Notes under the pieces: model-generated
Told to the model about the DNA's origin: nothing
What the model saw: only the letters and a program-made list of their open reading frames with translations
Database searches by the model: none
Assembly (NCBI GenBank): GCA_902168245.1
Contig: CABHPA010000162.1
Span: 1-39,694, forward strand
From: Candidatus Melainabacteria bacterium
GTDB lineage: Bacteria > Cyanobacteriota > Vampirovibrionia > Vampirovibrionales > Vampirovibrionaceae
Reading direction: 5' to 3'
Length of the DNA stretch: 39,694 bases
Shown here: positions 1 through 7,849 of the stretch, piece after piece
Layout: every line of letters begins with the position of its first letter
Numbering within the stretch: the first letter of the stretch is position 1
Translations under genes and position numbers: made by a program

Positions 1-1373
1 CTCCAGAATTCACCCAGCGGCATGCTGGTGCCCTGCCCGGGGAAATTGACCACATACACCGGCATGGCTCCACCTGCCATTCCCAAAGCGCCGCCAATCA
101 CGTTGCCCGCTTTTCCCTTTCCCAGTAATCCACCCACGCCCCGCATGGCTTTATTGGCGATAATCAATCCGCCCACACCCAACAGACCGTTCATGACCAT
201 ATCGGATGCGCCGGGTTGATCCAGAAAATTCGAGAGCAGATTGCCCCCTTGTTTTAAAGGTTTGGCAAAGCGGGATTCCGCATATTGCTTGGCGCTGGTA
301 TTCACCCGTTCTAACGAGGAAGAAGTGGTATCCGCCATCTCAGCGGCGTCTTTCAGAATTTGTTTGCCGTCGGCATGAATTTTGTAAAAATGTTCCAGCG
401 AATCAAAGCGTTTGGTCTTTTGCCATTCGGTGGCCATAGAGGCCACCCCCCGGATCGCTTCATCTCCGAATAATTTAGATAAGGTAGCCTGATCTCCTTT
501 GGTTTTGCGGATCAGCTCTTCAAAAATGGTAATGGTGGATCTCATTTGCTGACGGCCTTGTTTCAGGGCTTTGGGATCCCAGATGGAAACGCCCAGTTTT
601 TTGAGTTCTTTCTGTTTTTCAATCAATCCGCCAATCATTCGTTCATACGCAGTGGAGGCTTGTTCGGCACTGCTGGTCCCCCGACGTACAATTTGTAAAA
701 CCGCCCCCATTTCCCGCACCGCATCCACGCCTTGTCTTCCCGTGCGGTTCATGGCCGTAAACACCCGAGGCCCCTGAGTGGCCATGTCCCGTAGTTCAAA
801 GGTCCCCTGCTTGCCTTGTGCGGCCAGTAAATCCAGCATGGTCTGAATGTCCTTGGGATCACTGACATTCAGCTTCTGAGACATCTCAGCCACCATAGCG
901 CCGATATCTTCTCCGTTACTGCCACTGGCTGACATGGCAAGGCCAATGTTGCGCAGATTTCGCCGGGCCAGATCAATATCCCCGGTCTTGGAAATAATGG
1001 TATCCACTGCCGCTAATAATTCTTCCGGCGATTTGGCCACATCCCGCAAATTGGCTACCTGAAACAATTCCTCCTTGAACCGGCTGATTTCAACTGAAGA
1101 CAAGCCTGCTTGTACCTTGATCCGCTTCAACTGAGTTTCCAGGGTCATGAGATACCGGGCCGTCCCGCCAATACTGATCACGCTGCCCAGGGCGGTCCAA
1201 CGGTTGCCCAACAGATCCAGCCCGTTGCTTAACCCCAGGGCACTGGCCCGTAACCCATTCAGGGCTTGCTTGCCGTTTCGGGAAAACCGATCCAGGCTGC
1301 GCCCCATCCCGGTCATTCGGCGCTCCAGATCAGAGACCACCCGGATTTCCACAGCGGTTTGAAAGCTGTTCAT
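1..1373 (-). CDS. Phage tail tape measure protein (partial, N-terminal 457 residues)
   Basis: Reading frame on the minus strand from ATG at 1373 through the left edge of the window, so the C-terminus is missing. The start has a good ribosome site (AGGGGA, about 7 bases upstream). The protein has the layout of TP901/Mu-type tape measure proteins: a basic N-terminal segment, long helical stretches (roughly residues 70-330), and then a Gly-rich hydrophobic segment (about residues 400-440, with GLLGVGGLII and GGALGMAGGA) expected to be membrane-active. Tape measure proteins set tail length and are ejected with DNA. It lies directly after the tail chaperone, and its ATG overlaps the stop of the frameshifted chaperone (ATGA), the normal place for this gene. 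I infer the function from position and composition as well as from sequence; the full length cannot be judged here. Confidence 0.85.
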   Translation of the reverse strand, partial: MNSFQTAVEIRVVSDLERRMTGMGRSLDRFSRNGKQALNGLRASALGLSNGLDLLGNRWTALGSVISIGGTARYLMTLETQLKRIKVQAGLSSVEISRFKEELFQVANLRDVAKSPEELLAAVDTIISKTGDIDLARRNLRNIGLAMSASGSNGEDIGAMVAEMSQKLNVSDPKDIQTMLDLLAAQGKQGTFELRDMATQGPRVFTAMNRTGRQGVDAVREMGAVLQIVRRGTSSAEQASTAYERMIGGLIEKQKELKKLGVSIWDPKALKQGRQQMRSTITIFEELIRKTKGDQATLSKLFGDEAIRGVASMATEWQKTKRFDSLEHFYKIHADGKQILKDAAEMADTTSSSLERVNTSAKQYAESRFAKPLKQGGNLLSNFLDQPGASDMVMNGLLGVGGLIIANKAMRGVGGLLGKGKAGNVIGGALGMAGGAMPVYVVNFPGQGTSMPLGEFW

Positions 1374-1859
1374 ACGATTTTCCCCTGTTGTTGTCCCACA
1401 GCGTACATTTGTACAATGGCTCGACTGAGGGTCAGAGCCTCGATTTCAGTCCGGCTCCAGCCGGTGCGAATCCCAAAGAAAGCCACGATGGTTTCAAGAT
1501 GCTTTCTCTGGGTTATCAGATCGCCCCCGGGCTTCGGCGGCCTCTAGCGTGGTGCTTTCCAGTTTTCCGGATGCCACGATGAGGGCATCAAAGTCGCGGG
1601 AGGAGCATTTTTTGAGTTGTTCCTCACTGACAAAGACGTCCGGATCGTTGACCAGCACGATCTGGCGGAGTAACGTTAAAAACGTGAGCAAGGACGGGCT
1701 GGGCACCAGAGCATACCCGCTGGGGGTGGCCACCACCCGTTCGGCATCCGTATTCACTTGCAACTGTTCCCCGATGGTCAATTCCCGCAGGCGCACTTTT
1801 TTATGCACGGTTTCTCCGATTTTGATCCCGTCTTGCAGGGGTACTTCAATTGCGCTCAT
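1370..1859 (-). CDS. Tail assembly chaperone, frameshifted long form (gpG-T type), about 163 aa
   Basis: After codon 112 (GGG at 1526-1524) a slip of two bases back on GGGGG moves ribosomes into a frame that stays open for 51 further codons to a TGA at 1372-1370. The extension reads GDLITQRKHLETIV... and ends QQQGKIV; its stop overlaps the tape measure ATG as ATGA. The extension frame has no start codon with a ribosome site of its own near the junction, yet it fills the gap exactly up to the next gene, as gpT segments do. The direction of shift (-2, or formally +1) is what the frame arithmetic demands; a -1 shift would not reach this frame. Mu itself is reported to use -2 shifting here. Expression is inferred. 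Confidence 0.7.
1494..1859 (-). CDS. Tail assembly chaperone, Mu gp41-like (unshifted product)
   Basis: A 121-residue protein located between the tail tube and the tape measure genes, the fixed position of tail assembly chaperones in long-tailed phages. It begins MSAIEVPLQDG and has the short beta-rich N-terminus followed by a helical, acidic C-terminal half seen in the Mu gp41/phage tail assembly family. Its ATG overlaps the stop of the tube gene (ATGA at 1856-1859), so translation is probably coupled. The last ten codons overlap a second frame that is entered by frameshifting at a G-run (see the separate entries). In known systems the short and long forms bind the tape measure protein and recruit tail tube subunits. 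Confidence 0.8.
   Translation of the reverse strand: MSAIEVPLQDGIKIGETVHKKVRLRELTIGEQLQVNTDAERVVATPSGYALVPSPSLLTFLTLLRQIVLVNDPDVFVSEEQLKKCSSRDFDALIVASGKLESTTLEAAEARGRSDNPEKAS
1521..1532 (-). promoter_or_regulatory. Slippery site for -2 programmed frameshift
   Basis: The minus strand reads GCC CGG GGG CGA in the chaperone frame. A glycyl-tRNA on GGG at 1526-1524 can re-pair with GGG at 1528-1526 after slipping two bases back, because five Gs are in a row (1528-1524). The next codon is then GGC and the open extension frame follows. This matches the G-run-CGA type of site described for phage Mu. Confidence 0.65.
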
Positions 1860-2221
1860 AATGATAATAATTCCTCCAGTTTGACGCCCCGGAATTCGAG
1901 TTTAATTTCCCCGTTTTCCGGGTTCAGGCTGATCTGGTTTTCGGTCCACCCGTTGCGCAGAATGTATTGTTTTCCGTTAATCAGGTTCAGGTTAAACGTG
2001 GAATCCTTGAAGTTTTTAAGGACCTCGACACTGAGGCCACCACTATCGGAAATGGTCATGTTAAAGCCGGGAATTTCAGGCCGTTCCAAATAGCCATGCA
2101 CCCCATCCAGTCCTTTCACCCCTTCCCGGCTGATATCTCCCAGGATTTCCACATCCCCGCGCAAATCATAGCGCTGCCCGTCTATCGCCACCGAGCAAAT
2201 CCCACCGAGCGGTTTTCCCAT
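1856..2221 (-). CDS. Phage tail tube protein, Mu gpM-like
   Basis: A 121-residue protein beginning MGKPLGGICSVAIDG. Length, the beta-rich composition (SVAIDGQRYDL, NMTISDSGGLSVEVL, FNLNLINGKQYILRNGW) and the position directly after the sheath gene match the Mu-type tail tube family (Pfam Tail_tube). The tube forms the inner conduit of a contractile tail and is surrounded by the sheath. The stop overlaps the start of the chaperone by four bases. The start at 2221 follows closely (33 bases) on the sheath gene, so the genes form one transcription unit. Confidence 0.85.
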   Translation of the reverse strand: MGKPLGGICSVAIDGQRYDLRGDVEILGDISREGVKGLDGVHGYLERPEIPGFNMTISDSGGLSVEVLKNFKDSTFNLNLINGKQYILRNGWTENQISLNPENGEIKLEFRGVKLEELLSL

Positions 2222-2254
2222 GGTCTGATTCCTTTTGGGTTATGGGCCAAAAAT

Positions 2255-3730
2255 CTACAAACGAAATTGCAGTTGAATGGCGGTAATTCGCAGTTGGTTC
2301 ACCAGGTTGGGTGGCAACAACACATCCAGCCGGTTGGGATCATCCGCGTTGATTTCCACCCGCAAATCCTGCTTGAATTGGGCAAAATCATGCACCAGCC
2401 CTCGCTCTTCCCATTCGCTGAAGAGCGCTACTAATTCCGCCCGCATGTCATTGGGCGTAACCAGTGCTTGCCCAAACCCGATCCGGCTGCCGTTGGGGGC
2501 CAGTTTGACCCGGGGGAATTTCTGGGCAATCCGAATGCGCACCTCTTGCGCCAGGCGCTGCAAGGTGGCCATGGTTTCCGTATCTCGATAGGATGAATCC
2601 GGCACATTACTGACATTTTTCTTGTAGGTAGTGACTGCCCGCTGAATGCGCACGGTGCCGTCATCATCGACGGTGAATGTGGCCAGCCCCAGACTGAGCA
2701 GGACATTCTGCTCTTCCAGCGTAAACCGGTCTTCCGGCTTGGGGGCCAGAACTCCGACCAGAGGTAAGGTTTGTAAGGGACGAGCCGGATCAATGGAGAG
2801 GCTCCAGGCGCATTGTCCGCCATAAGCCGCTGCCCAGATCCAGGATGGAGTCAGACTTCCCGCAAAACCCAGTACTGTCAAACTGCGGTTGTTTAAACCC
2901 GTGGCAAAAGTGGAGAGATTGGACAAAGTATCTTTCTTGGCCGCATAGCTGTGCCCATACAGCATCCGGGCCGCGCTCCAGCGACTGTCCATCTCTGCTT
3001 TCATGGCAGTTAAGCTGGTGGAATCGGTAAAGGGCTGCACAATGTGATCAAAAGTCTCTTCGGTCAGCGCAGCAATCGCATCGGCCAAATCGGGATCGGT
3101 GGCCCCACCCGTCATTGCCGTAATGGCCAGACTCACCCCAGCGGGCAATTCTTCACTGCCCGCCTTGCCCAGAAAACTATGGGTCACCACCATCTGGTTG
3201 CCCAGCGTACCTTTGTTTTTAGCCGTCACCGTCACCACATTGGTAGCTACTGAAGCACTCACCGGCAATTCTGGATCCGAGCCCAGTTTGGTGTGAATGG
3301 CAGTGGCGATGGTATTGGCCGAATCCCCGCTGAGCACCGGGATATTCACTTTTTGATCGTTCACATACAAGGCAATGGTCCCGTTCGCGCTGGCAGTGCC
3401 GGTCACCGTAATCGTGGCACTGGCCGCCGCAGCCCCTGCCGCATCATCCAGGGCCATTGCGAATAACTGGATGCCTTTGGTATTTTTCAGCACGGTTTTT
3501 AGCATCCGGGAAAGGATGGAACCCACCCCAAACGCGTCATCTGCCATCTTGCTATTGAAGATCCGCAATAAAGTGGCCTCAGCAGCAGACCCGCTGCTCA
3601 GTTTTTGAGCAATCACCAGGATCTTTTGAGCCAGGTTGGCTTGTCCCGGCACCGCCCGGCTGTTATCGATTTCTAATACCGCACCGGGAACCAGCAAGCC
3701 GGGTGAAATTTCATTAAACGAAATAGGCAT
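2255..3730 (-). CDS. Contractile tail sheath protein, Mu gpL-like
   Basis: About 491 residues. The N-terminus MPISFNEISPGLLVPG followed by a VLEIDNSRAVPG segment resembles the Mu gpL start, and the middle includes a Gly/Ala/Thr-rich beta insert (about residues 105-210) before the conserved C-terminal sheath core ending in ITAIQLQFRL. This is the Phage_sheath_1 family: subunits polymerise around the tube and contract to drive infection. I prefer ATG at 3730, which gives the Mu-like start; an in-frame TTG at 3736 lies 6 bases after an AGGAG site and is an alternative that adds two residues. The sheath shows that the tail is contractile (myovirus type). Confidence 0.92.
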   Translation of the reverse strand: MPISFNEISPGLLVPGAVLEIDNSRAVPGQANLAQKILVIAQKLSSGSAAEATLLRIFNSKMADDAFGVGSILSRMLKTVLKNTKGIQLFAMALDDAAGAAAASATITVTGTASANGTIALYVNDQKVNIPVLSGDSANTIATAIHTKLGSDPELPVSASVATNVVTVTAKNKGTLGNQMVVTHSFLGKAGSEELPAGVSLAITAMTGGATDPDLADAIAALTEETFDHIVQPFTDSTSLTAMKAEMDSRWSAARMLYGHSYAAKKDTLSNLSTFATGLNNRSLTVLGFAGSLTPSWIWAAAYGGQCAWSLSIDPARPLQTLPLVGVLAPKPEDRFTLEEQNVLLSLGLATFTVDDDGTVRIQRAVTTYKKNVSNVPDSSYRDTETMATLQRLAQEVRIRIAQKFPRVKLAPNGSRIGFGQALVTPNDMRAELVALFSEWEERGLVHDFAQFKQDLRVEINADDPNRLDVLLPPNLVNQLRITAIQLQFRL

Positions 3731-3745
3731 GAGCAAATGCCGCTC

Positions 3746-3931
3746 CTATGAAGGTTCTTCTGTAACCGCCTTTTTAGTGGGCTTTTTGCCCATCGAAAGT
3801 CCGCCATCCGCAATGCGGCGGCGAACATACGGAGTGAGTTCCAGATCCATTCCCTCTGCTGGAATCAGGGTGCCGTTGGGCAAATAAATCTGTGCCCCGG
3901 TGGCCGGGACACAATACGCTCGTGCTGACAT
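3746..3931 (-). CDS. Small Mu-like tail protein (DUF2635 type)
   Basis: A 61-residue protein with a YCVPATG..IYLPNGTLIPAEG..L...PYVRRRIADG pattern, typical of the DUF2635 family found immediately upstream of the sheath gene in Mu-like phages. The basic RRRIADG segment and the Lys-rich tail are the only other features. It has a ribosome site (GGGGAAA) ahead of ATG at 3931. Its role in virions is not established; position suggests tail assembly. Confidence 0.7.
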   Translation of the reverse strand: MSARAYCVPATGAQIYLPNGTLIPAEGMDLELTPYVRRRIADGGLSMGKKPTKKAVTEEPS

Positions 3932-3947
3932 TGAACTTTCCCCTTGC

Positions 3948-4517
3948 TTATTCGTTCAGATTGTTGACATCCGCATAGGCATCGATCTGATCGTCCGGCC
4001 CGCCACCTGGCAAACTCGGTTCTGCCATATCGATGCCTACTTTCACATCCCTGAGATCTGAATAATTAGTCTGGAAGCCGTCACTTTCCATGAGTCGAGT
4101 GGCCGATTGAAAGGTGAGTCGCCAGTAAAAAATGGCCGGATTCATATCCAGAAATTGTCCCCCTGCATATTGAATGGGTTCATATTCATCCGGGGCCGGG
4201 GACCAGTTCAGAATGGCTTGAAAGATAGCGGCGCGTTTGAGATGGACCTCGTTGGATGCGATTAATCCGGTGCGATCACTCTGGTTATCCAGGGCCAGAA
4301 TCACGGCAAATTGCTCGGTCACATCCTGCTGATACCCGATCGCATTGGGATTGTCTTGAGCGATATCTATCAGCGGAATCACAAAGGCTGCCGGAATGGG
4401 CAATTGCGTTTTACCCGATTGCGTAATCTGAGCAAATTCTGCAGCCCCATGGATTCGGCGGTTAAACACGGGTACCGTCTGATTGCGCAGTTGAATGATC
4501 ACCACATCCAGATGCAT
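3948..4517 (-). CDS. Tail terminator-like protein (Mu gp37-type)
   Basis: A 189-residue protein starting MHLDVVIIQLRNQTVPVFN with an alpha/beta layout: an N-terminal helix and strand, a hydrophobic PAAFVIPLIDIA segment (residues 43-54), VTEQFAVILALDNQSDR (about 66-82), and FYWRLTFQSATR near residue 135. This fits phage gp37/tail-terminator proteins, which cap the tail and join it to the head; the position between the neck protein and DUF2635/sheath agrees. The start has a strong ribosome site (GAGGAG, 5 bases upstream). I base the call on gene order more than on recognised sequence. Confidence 0.6.
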   Translation of the reverse strand: MHLDVVIIQLRNQTVPVFNRRIHGAAEFAQITQSGKTQLPIPAAFVIPLIDIAQDNPNAIGYQQDVTEQFAVILALDNQSDRTGLIASNEVHLKRAAIFQAILNWSPAPDEYEPIQYAGGQFLDMNPAIFYWRLTFQSATRLMESDGFQTNYSDLRDVKVGIDMAEPSLPGGGPDDQIDAYADVNNLNE

Positions 4518-4543
4518 GGGGACTCCTCAAGGTTATGAGCCAT

Positions 4544-4960
4544 TCACAAATATTTTTTCAAGGTGTCCGTAATATCTGAAACAATGTCATCCACATGTTG
4601 ATCATGGGCGGGTTTTAGCCAGGGCCGAGGATCCATATTTTGGGTCCCATCTTCCAGATAAGCGGCATAATCCAGCGGAGAACCGACCTCTACCACCAAC
4701 CCCGGGTTCAGGGCTTGCCAGGCAATGGATTGAATCAACCGTCCGGTGTTGGTGGCCGGTGCTTCTCCCGGGGCAGATGCCTGGTGTTTTCCATACCGCC
4801 TGCCGGATTTGGTGCCCCTGGCAATCAGGAGTTTGATTGTTCGATCAATTTTTAACGCAGACGCTTCCAGCACCCGTTGAATCGCTTCCAGCGCCTGAGC
4901 GCTTGCTTGAGCCAGTCGTTTGGCATCGTTTTTGGATAAGGTGATTTTCAGATCAATCAT
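4544..4960 (-). CDS. HK97 gp10-like neck/tail-completion protein
   Basis: 138 residues. A helical N-terminal half (about residues 10-50) is followed by the family hallmark: the Gly/Pro/Arg-rich ..APGEAPATNTGRL.QSI segment near residues 62-78, and then YAAYLEDGTQNMDPRPWLKPA near residues 98-118. This pattern defines the HK97-gp10_like family, which completes the head-tail junction. It sits between the head-tail joining protein and the tail terminator, as expected. Only 15 bases separate it from the preceding gene. Confidence 0.85.
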   Translation of the reverse strand: MIDLKITLSKNDAKRLAQASAQALEAIQRVLEASALKIDRTIKLLIARGTKSGRRYGKHQASAPGEAPATNTGRLIQSIAWQALNPGLVVEVGSPLDYAAYLEDGTQNMDPRPWLKPAHDQHVDDIVSDITDTLKKYL

Positions 4961-4975
4961 AATTGTGCCTAATGA

Positions 4976-5302
4976 TTAGCCTGACACGGTTTCCGCTTCC
5001 TGCACCATGAGTTCCAGCCAATCTGTTTTTTCATCCAGATAACGAAATGTTTTGATTTGAAAGCGCCGCTGATTCCAGGAAAGCCAATGGCGATCGGTGA
5101 CATCTCCCCGGTAGCGCAGGAGTACCTTGTGCGTGATATCCGCTCCATACGATTGGGCTTCAATGCGCTTAAGCCCGGAGACGGGCATGAATTTGGCCCA
5201 GACACGGGTCAATTCCGTAAATACTTCGGTGGTGCCAAATCCGCCGTCCGGCTCTTCAGTACGAATCAGGATTTGGGTGCGGTGTCTGAGTGTCCCGATC
5301 AT
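4976..5302 (-). CDS. Phage head-tail joining protein (SPP1 gp16 / Phage_H_T_join type)
   Basis: 108 residues, all beta-rich, beginning MIGTLRHRTQILIRTEEPDGGFG. Conserved family features are LRHR near the start, a VWAKFMPVSG.KRIEAQ segment in the middle (about 34-50) and HKVLLRYRGDV. These proteins form the stopper at the head exit. The ATG overlaps the stop of the connector gene by four bases (5299-5302), indicating coupling. Confidence 0.85.
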   Translation of the reverse strand: MIGTLRHRTQILIRTEEPDGGFGTTEVFTELTRVWAKFMPVSGLKRIEAQSYGADITHKVLLRYRGDVTDRHWLSWNQRRFQIKTFRYLDEKTDWLELMVQEAETVSG

Positions 5303-5910
5303 GGCCGGATCCTGCGGTACGGTTGCCAGAGACTCAGGACTTCAATCGGGATGGTTTCATTGTTGTCATCCCCCCGGTGTTCATACAGGTGAGTCACCAG
5401 CTTCAGTAGCCCGGTTTTAATAGGGCCGGGAATAAATTCATGGCCGGTGGTGTAGGTGATCTCAATCGGATTGACCATTCGATTTCCTTGCGGAAGTGGC
5501 GCACCGGCTTTTAGCACAATCTGATTTCGAACCGGATCCAGTAAATACTGTTCCGCCGGGTAGTCCGAAGCGTTGCCTTCTGCATCCCAAAGCGTAAAGG
5601 CATCGATCTGACGAACCGGGCCATTCTGTAACTGGATAGAGGTATGGGGTCGTTGGATGAACGCGCCTTCCCGAACCCCGTCCCACCAGGCTTCCTCACT
5701 GCTCAGGGGCCAGGCAGGGAGATAGGCGACCCATTGCTGGATCATGAGGGATAGGCCGGTAATGGATTCGCAACGTTCTCGGGCGGTGGCAATCAAAAGT
5801 TGGAGCAAGGAATCTTCGTCACTGTGATCCACCTTCAGCCAGGCTTTGGTTTCAGCCAGCGTGATTGGCTCCACCGTGGGTGGGGTTTTCAAGCGGAATT
5901 CAATCGGCAT
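5299..5910 (-). CDS. Head-tail connector / adaptor protein (gp6-like, phiE125 gp8-like)
   Basis: About 203 residues from ATG at 5910 (MPIEFRLKTPP). The open frame continues upstream to 6021, but that stretch is basic and Trp/Met-rich, overlaps the preceding gene in another frame, and has no family features, so I reject it. PITLAETKAWLKVDHSDEDSLLQLLIATARERCE is the classical opening of phage connector proteins (helix bundle, residues about 15-50). The C-terminal half (P.EITYTTGHEFIP.PIKTGLLKLVTHLYEHR) matches the phiE125 gp8/gp6-like family. The protein forms the ring below the portal. Confidence 0.85.
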   Translation of the reverse strand: MPIEFRLKTPPTVEPITLAETKAWLKVDHSDEDSLLQLLIATARERCESITGLSLMIQQWVAYLPAWPLSSEEAWWDGVREGAFIQRPHTSIQLQNGPVRQIDAFTLWDAEGNASDYPAEQYLLDPVRNQIVLKAGAPLPQGNRMVNPIEITYTTGHEFIPGPIKTGLLKLVTHLYEHRGDDNNETIPIEVLSLWQPYRRIRP

Positions 5911-6067
5911 TGGCTTTCTGCTTTGGATTAATCGGTTCACAAAAGCCTGCTTCCACAAACAAATTGGCGGTGACTTCATCCACATCCAGAACCGCGCCTT
6001 TTTCAAAGGTGGTGACTTCAAAGCCGTTCAGGCTGCCGGGGAAGCTTTTGATTACCTTGATTTTCAT
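5900..6067 (-). CDS. Small conserved head-region protein, function unknown
   Basis: 55 residues from ATG at 6067 (MKIKVIKSFPGSLNGFEV), preceded by GGAGG at a 10-base spacing; longer starts in the same frame run into that ribosome site. The pattern K.....F..L.G.EVTTFEKGAVLDVDEVTANLFVEAGF resembles short proteins often found between capsid and connector genes in phages (a lone SH3-like/beta fold). Its end overlaps the connector start by 11 bases. It lies immediately downstream of the internal terminator, so it is the first gene of the distal transcript. I cannot assign a function. Confidence 0.65.
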   Translation of the reverse strand: MKIKVIKSFPGSLNGFEVTTFEKGAVLDVDEVTANLFVEAGFCEPINPKQKANAD

Positions 6068-6082
6068 GATGAACATTCCTCC

Positions 6083-6125
6083 AAAAGAAAAGGCCACCCG
6101 GTACCCGTATGGACCGGGTGGGCCT
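6083..6125 (-). terminator. Rho-independent terminator inside the structural operon
   Basis: On the minus strand AGGCCCACCCGGT pairs with ACCGGGTGGCCT (one bulged base), enclosing a 10-base loop, and is followed by TTTTCTTTT. It stands between the small virion gene (ending 6157) and the 55-aa gene. The strong GC stem and U-tract are classic. It would separate head genes from connector and tail genes unless antiterminated or leaky. Confidence 0.75.
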
Positions 6126-6156
6126 ACAGCATAGAGAGAGCGTGTGAGGTGTGTAC

Positions 6157-6606
6157 TTATACAGTGGGTCGCTTGTGAGCCCCGCCTTTAACGGCCAGAA
6201 TGGACAACGGGGTTCCGTTGGTATGCGTACCCGTCTTTTTGGGAACTAGGGCCGCATACCGTTTTTCACCCACATACCCGACCGAATAAACTTTTCCGTC
6301 TTCCCCGTCCGCATCCACAATGATCACAATGCCATTACTATCTGGGATGGCTCCCAAGACCAGAGTGGGATCAGTGACTGGGGCCAGATCGGAACCATCG
6401 CTTAAATCCCCGTCCTTTAAAATAAAGTCCAGTTTCAGGGCTCCGGATAATGTGTCTCCGGATTCCCCCAGCGCGGCAATGAATTCCAGCGATTCAAATC
6501 CCTGGCGATCAATTTTAGTCACCGCCACTTCCCCAGCCGCCCCGCTAACGGTCTGGGTCTTCAGCACCGATTCCACCAAGATGCTGTGATGCAAATCTGT
6601 GGGCAT
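6157..6606 (-). CDS. Putative virion protein, possibly head decoration, function unknown
   Basis: 149 residues, acidic and beta-rich, starting MPTDLHHSILVESVLKTQTV. No motif that I can name with certainty. Features: a central acidic stretch (KDGDLSDGSDLAPVTDP near residues 70-85), a valine/isoleucine strand followed by DADGEDGKVYSVGYVG, and a basic C-terminus (GGAHKRPTV). It lies 15 bases after the major capsid gene with its own AAGGAG site. Decoration or head-stabilising proteins usually occupy this place, and its size fits, so that is my inference. Confidence 0.6.
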   Translation of the reverse strand: MPTDLHHSILVESVLKTQTVSGAAGEVAVTKIDRQGFESLEFIAALGESGDTLSGALKLDFILKDGDLSDGSDLAPVTDPTLVLGAIPDSNGIVIIVDADGEDGKVYSVGYVGEKRYAALVPKKTGTHTNGTPLSILAVKGGAHKRPTV

Positions 6607-6621
6607 AACGCAGGCTCCTTT

Positions 6622-7824
6622 TTAAGTTGAAATCTTCTGCAATTTAAGGGCTTCAAAGTTCACCACATCCCCGCCCACCCGAGCGGTATGGTAAAACTCC
6701 ACAAAGGGCTTGGAGGAATAGGGATCCCGCAACACCCGCACCCCTTGACGGTCCACAATCAGATAAGCTTCCCTGAAATCGCCAAAGGCAATGGGCAAGG
6801 CACCCGCTGCTACCGTAGGCATATCTTCCCCGGTTCGAATCGGATAACCGACCAAGGTCTGGGCTAGGCCCAACTGGTAATTGGGCTGCCACAGGTAATT
6901 GCCTTGGCCGTCTTTGAGCGTGCGCAATTGGGTTAATGTGGAGCGTTTCATTAGGAAAGAGGCATTGGCCAGATAGGCTTCCTTGAGGGAACCCACCAGC
7001 AGGATAACCCCGTCTCCGGTCAATGCGGTCGCATTGCCACTGACCACTTGTTCCACCTGTTTATGATTCGTGCCAGCCGGATAGGTTAAAATGCCACGGG
7101 GCTTTTTAATCCCGTCCCCAATGATAAAAGCGGTGTTTTGCTTTCTGGAAAATTTAGCGCCTACTTTTCGGGCTAGCCAGCTTTCGACATCAAAGGCGTT
7201 ATCATCCAGCAGAGTCTGGGTGACTTTGGGTTTGGCGTAAATTTCATGCACCGGAATTTCAAATTGGCCCAGTTGCGGGGTCTTGGTTTCAGGGCGGGAT
7301 TCGGTTTCTCCCACCCAGCCTGCATCCGCTTCATCGTTGTCATACATGCCTGGATAGGCTCGGGTGCTGATGCTCACTTGTCCCGCCAATTCTCGCATGG
7401 GAGTCGATTCAAACACATATTGCACAATCCGGTCTGACATAGGGACCGCCACCATATAGCCGCCATCCGGATCAGAGAGGGTGGACATGGCTTTGGCTTC
7501 CAGTTCCCGTAGCCCCACTTCCTGACCTTTTCTCAGAAATTGATCAAAGACCTCCTTGTGCTCCATGACATCTGAGCTGTAAGTTTTCTGTCCGTCTTTG
7601 ACGATAACTTCCCGGGCTTTACGTTGCATGGCCGTTTCAAGCACCGTAATCTGCTCTTCCACCGAATCCAGCTTGGCATTGATTTCGGTCATTTTTTGCT
7701 CGGTAGCCCCAGTGGTTGAGCCCAAACGTTTAATCTCTTCGGCACGTTCAGAATCCGCCGTTTTCAAGGCTACGACGGTACTTTTGTGTTCTTCCAGAAG
7801 TGTCTTTAATTGTTCAAAAGACAT
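6622..7824 (-). CDS. Major capsid protein, HK97 fold (Phage_capsid)
   Basis: 400 residues. Residues 1-70 form a charged coiled-coil (LLEEHKSTVVALKTADSERAEE...), equivalent to the HK97 delta/scaffold domain. The mature part probably starts near residue 110, shortly before STLSDPDGGYMVAVPMSDRI, the usual junction where the phage protease cuts. Later family signatures include MRELAGQVSISTRAYPG, KPKVTQTLLDD..FDVESWLARKV..KFSRKQNTAFI.GDG...P.GIL, and a C-terminal FVEFYHTARVGGDVVNFEALK. These identify the HK97 capsid family with built-in scaffold. It is immediately downstream of the protease. A good ribosome site (AAGGAG) precedes ATG at 7824. Confidence 0.95.
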   Translation of the reverse strand: MSFEQLKTLLEEHKSTVVALKTADSERAEEIKRLGSTTGATEQKMTEINAKLDSVEEQITVLETAMQRKAREVIVKDGQKTYSSDVMEHKEVFDQFLRKGQEVGLRELEAKAMSTLSDPDGGYMVAVPMSDRIVQYVFESTPMRELAGQVSISTRAYPGMYDNDEADAGWVGETESRPETKTPQLGQFEIPVHEIYAKPKVTQTLLDDNAFDVESWLARKVGAKFSRKQNTAFIIGDGIKKPRGILTYPAGTNHKQVEQVVSGNATALTGDGVILLVGSLKEAYLANASFLMKRSTLTQLRTLKDGQGNYLWQPNYQLGLAQTLVGYPIRTGEDMPTVAAGALPIAFGDFREAYLIVDRQGVRVLRDPYSSKPFVEFYHTARVGGDVVNFEALKLQKIST

Positions 7825-7849
7825 GCGGAAATTCTCCTTCTTTGGATTT

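Noticed and set aside
5911..6021. N-terminal extension of the connector gene
   Set aside because: Translates to basic Trp/Met/Pro-rich sequence in the region of the preceding 55-aa gene; the family start is MPIEFRLKTPP at 5910.
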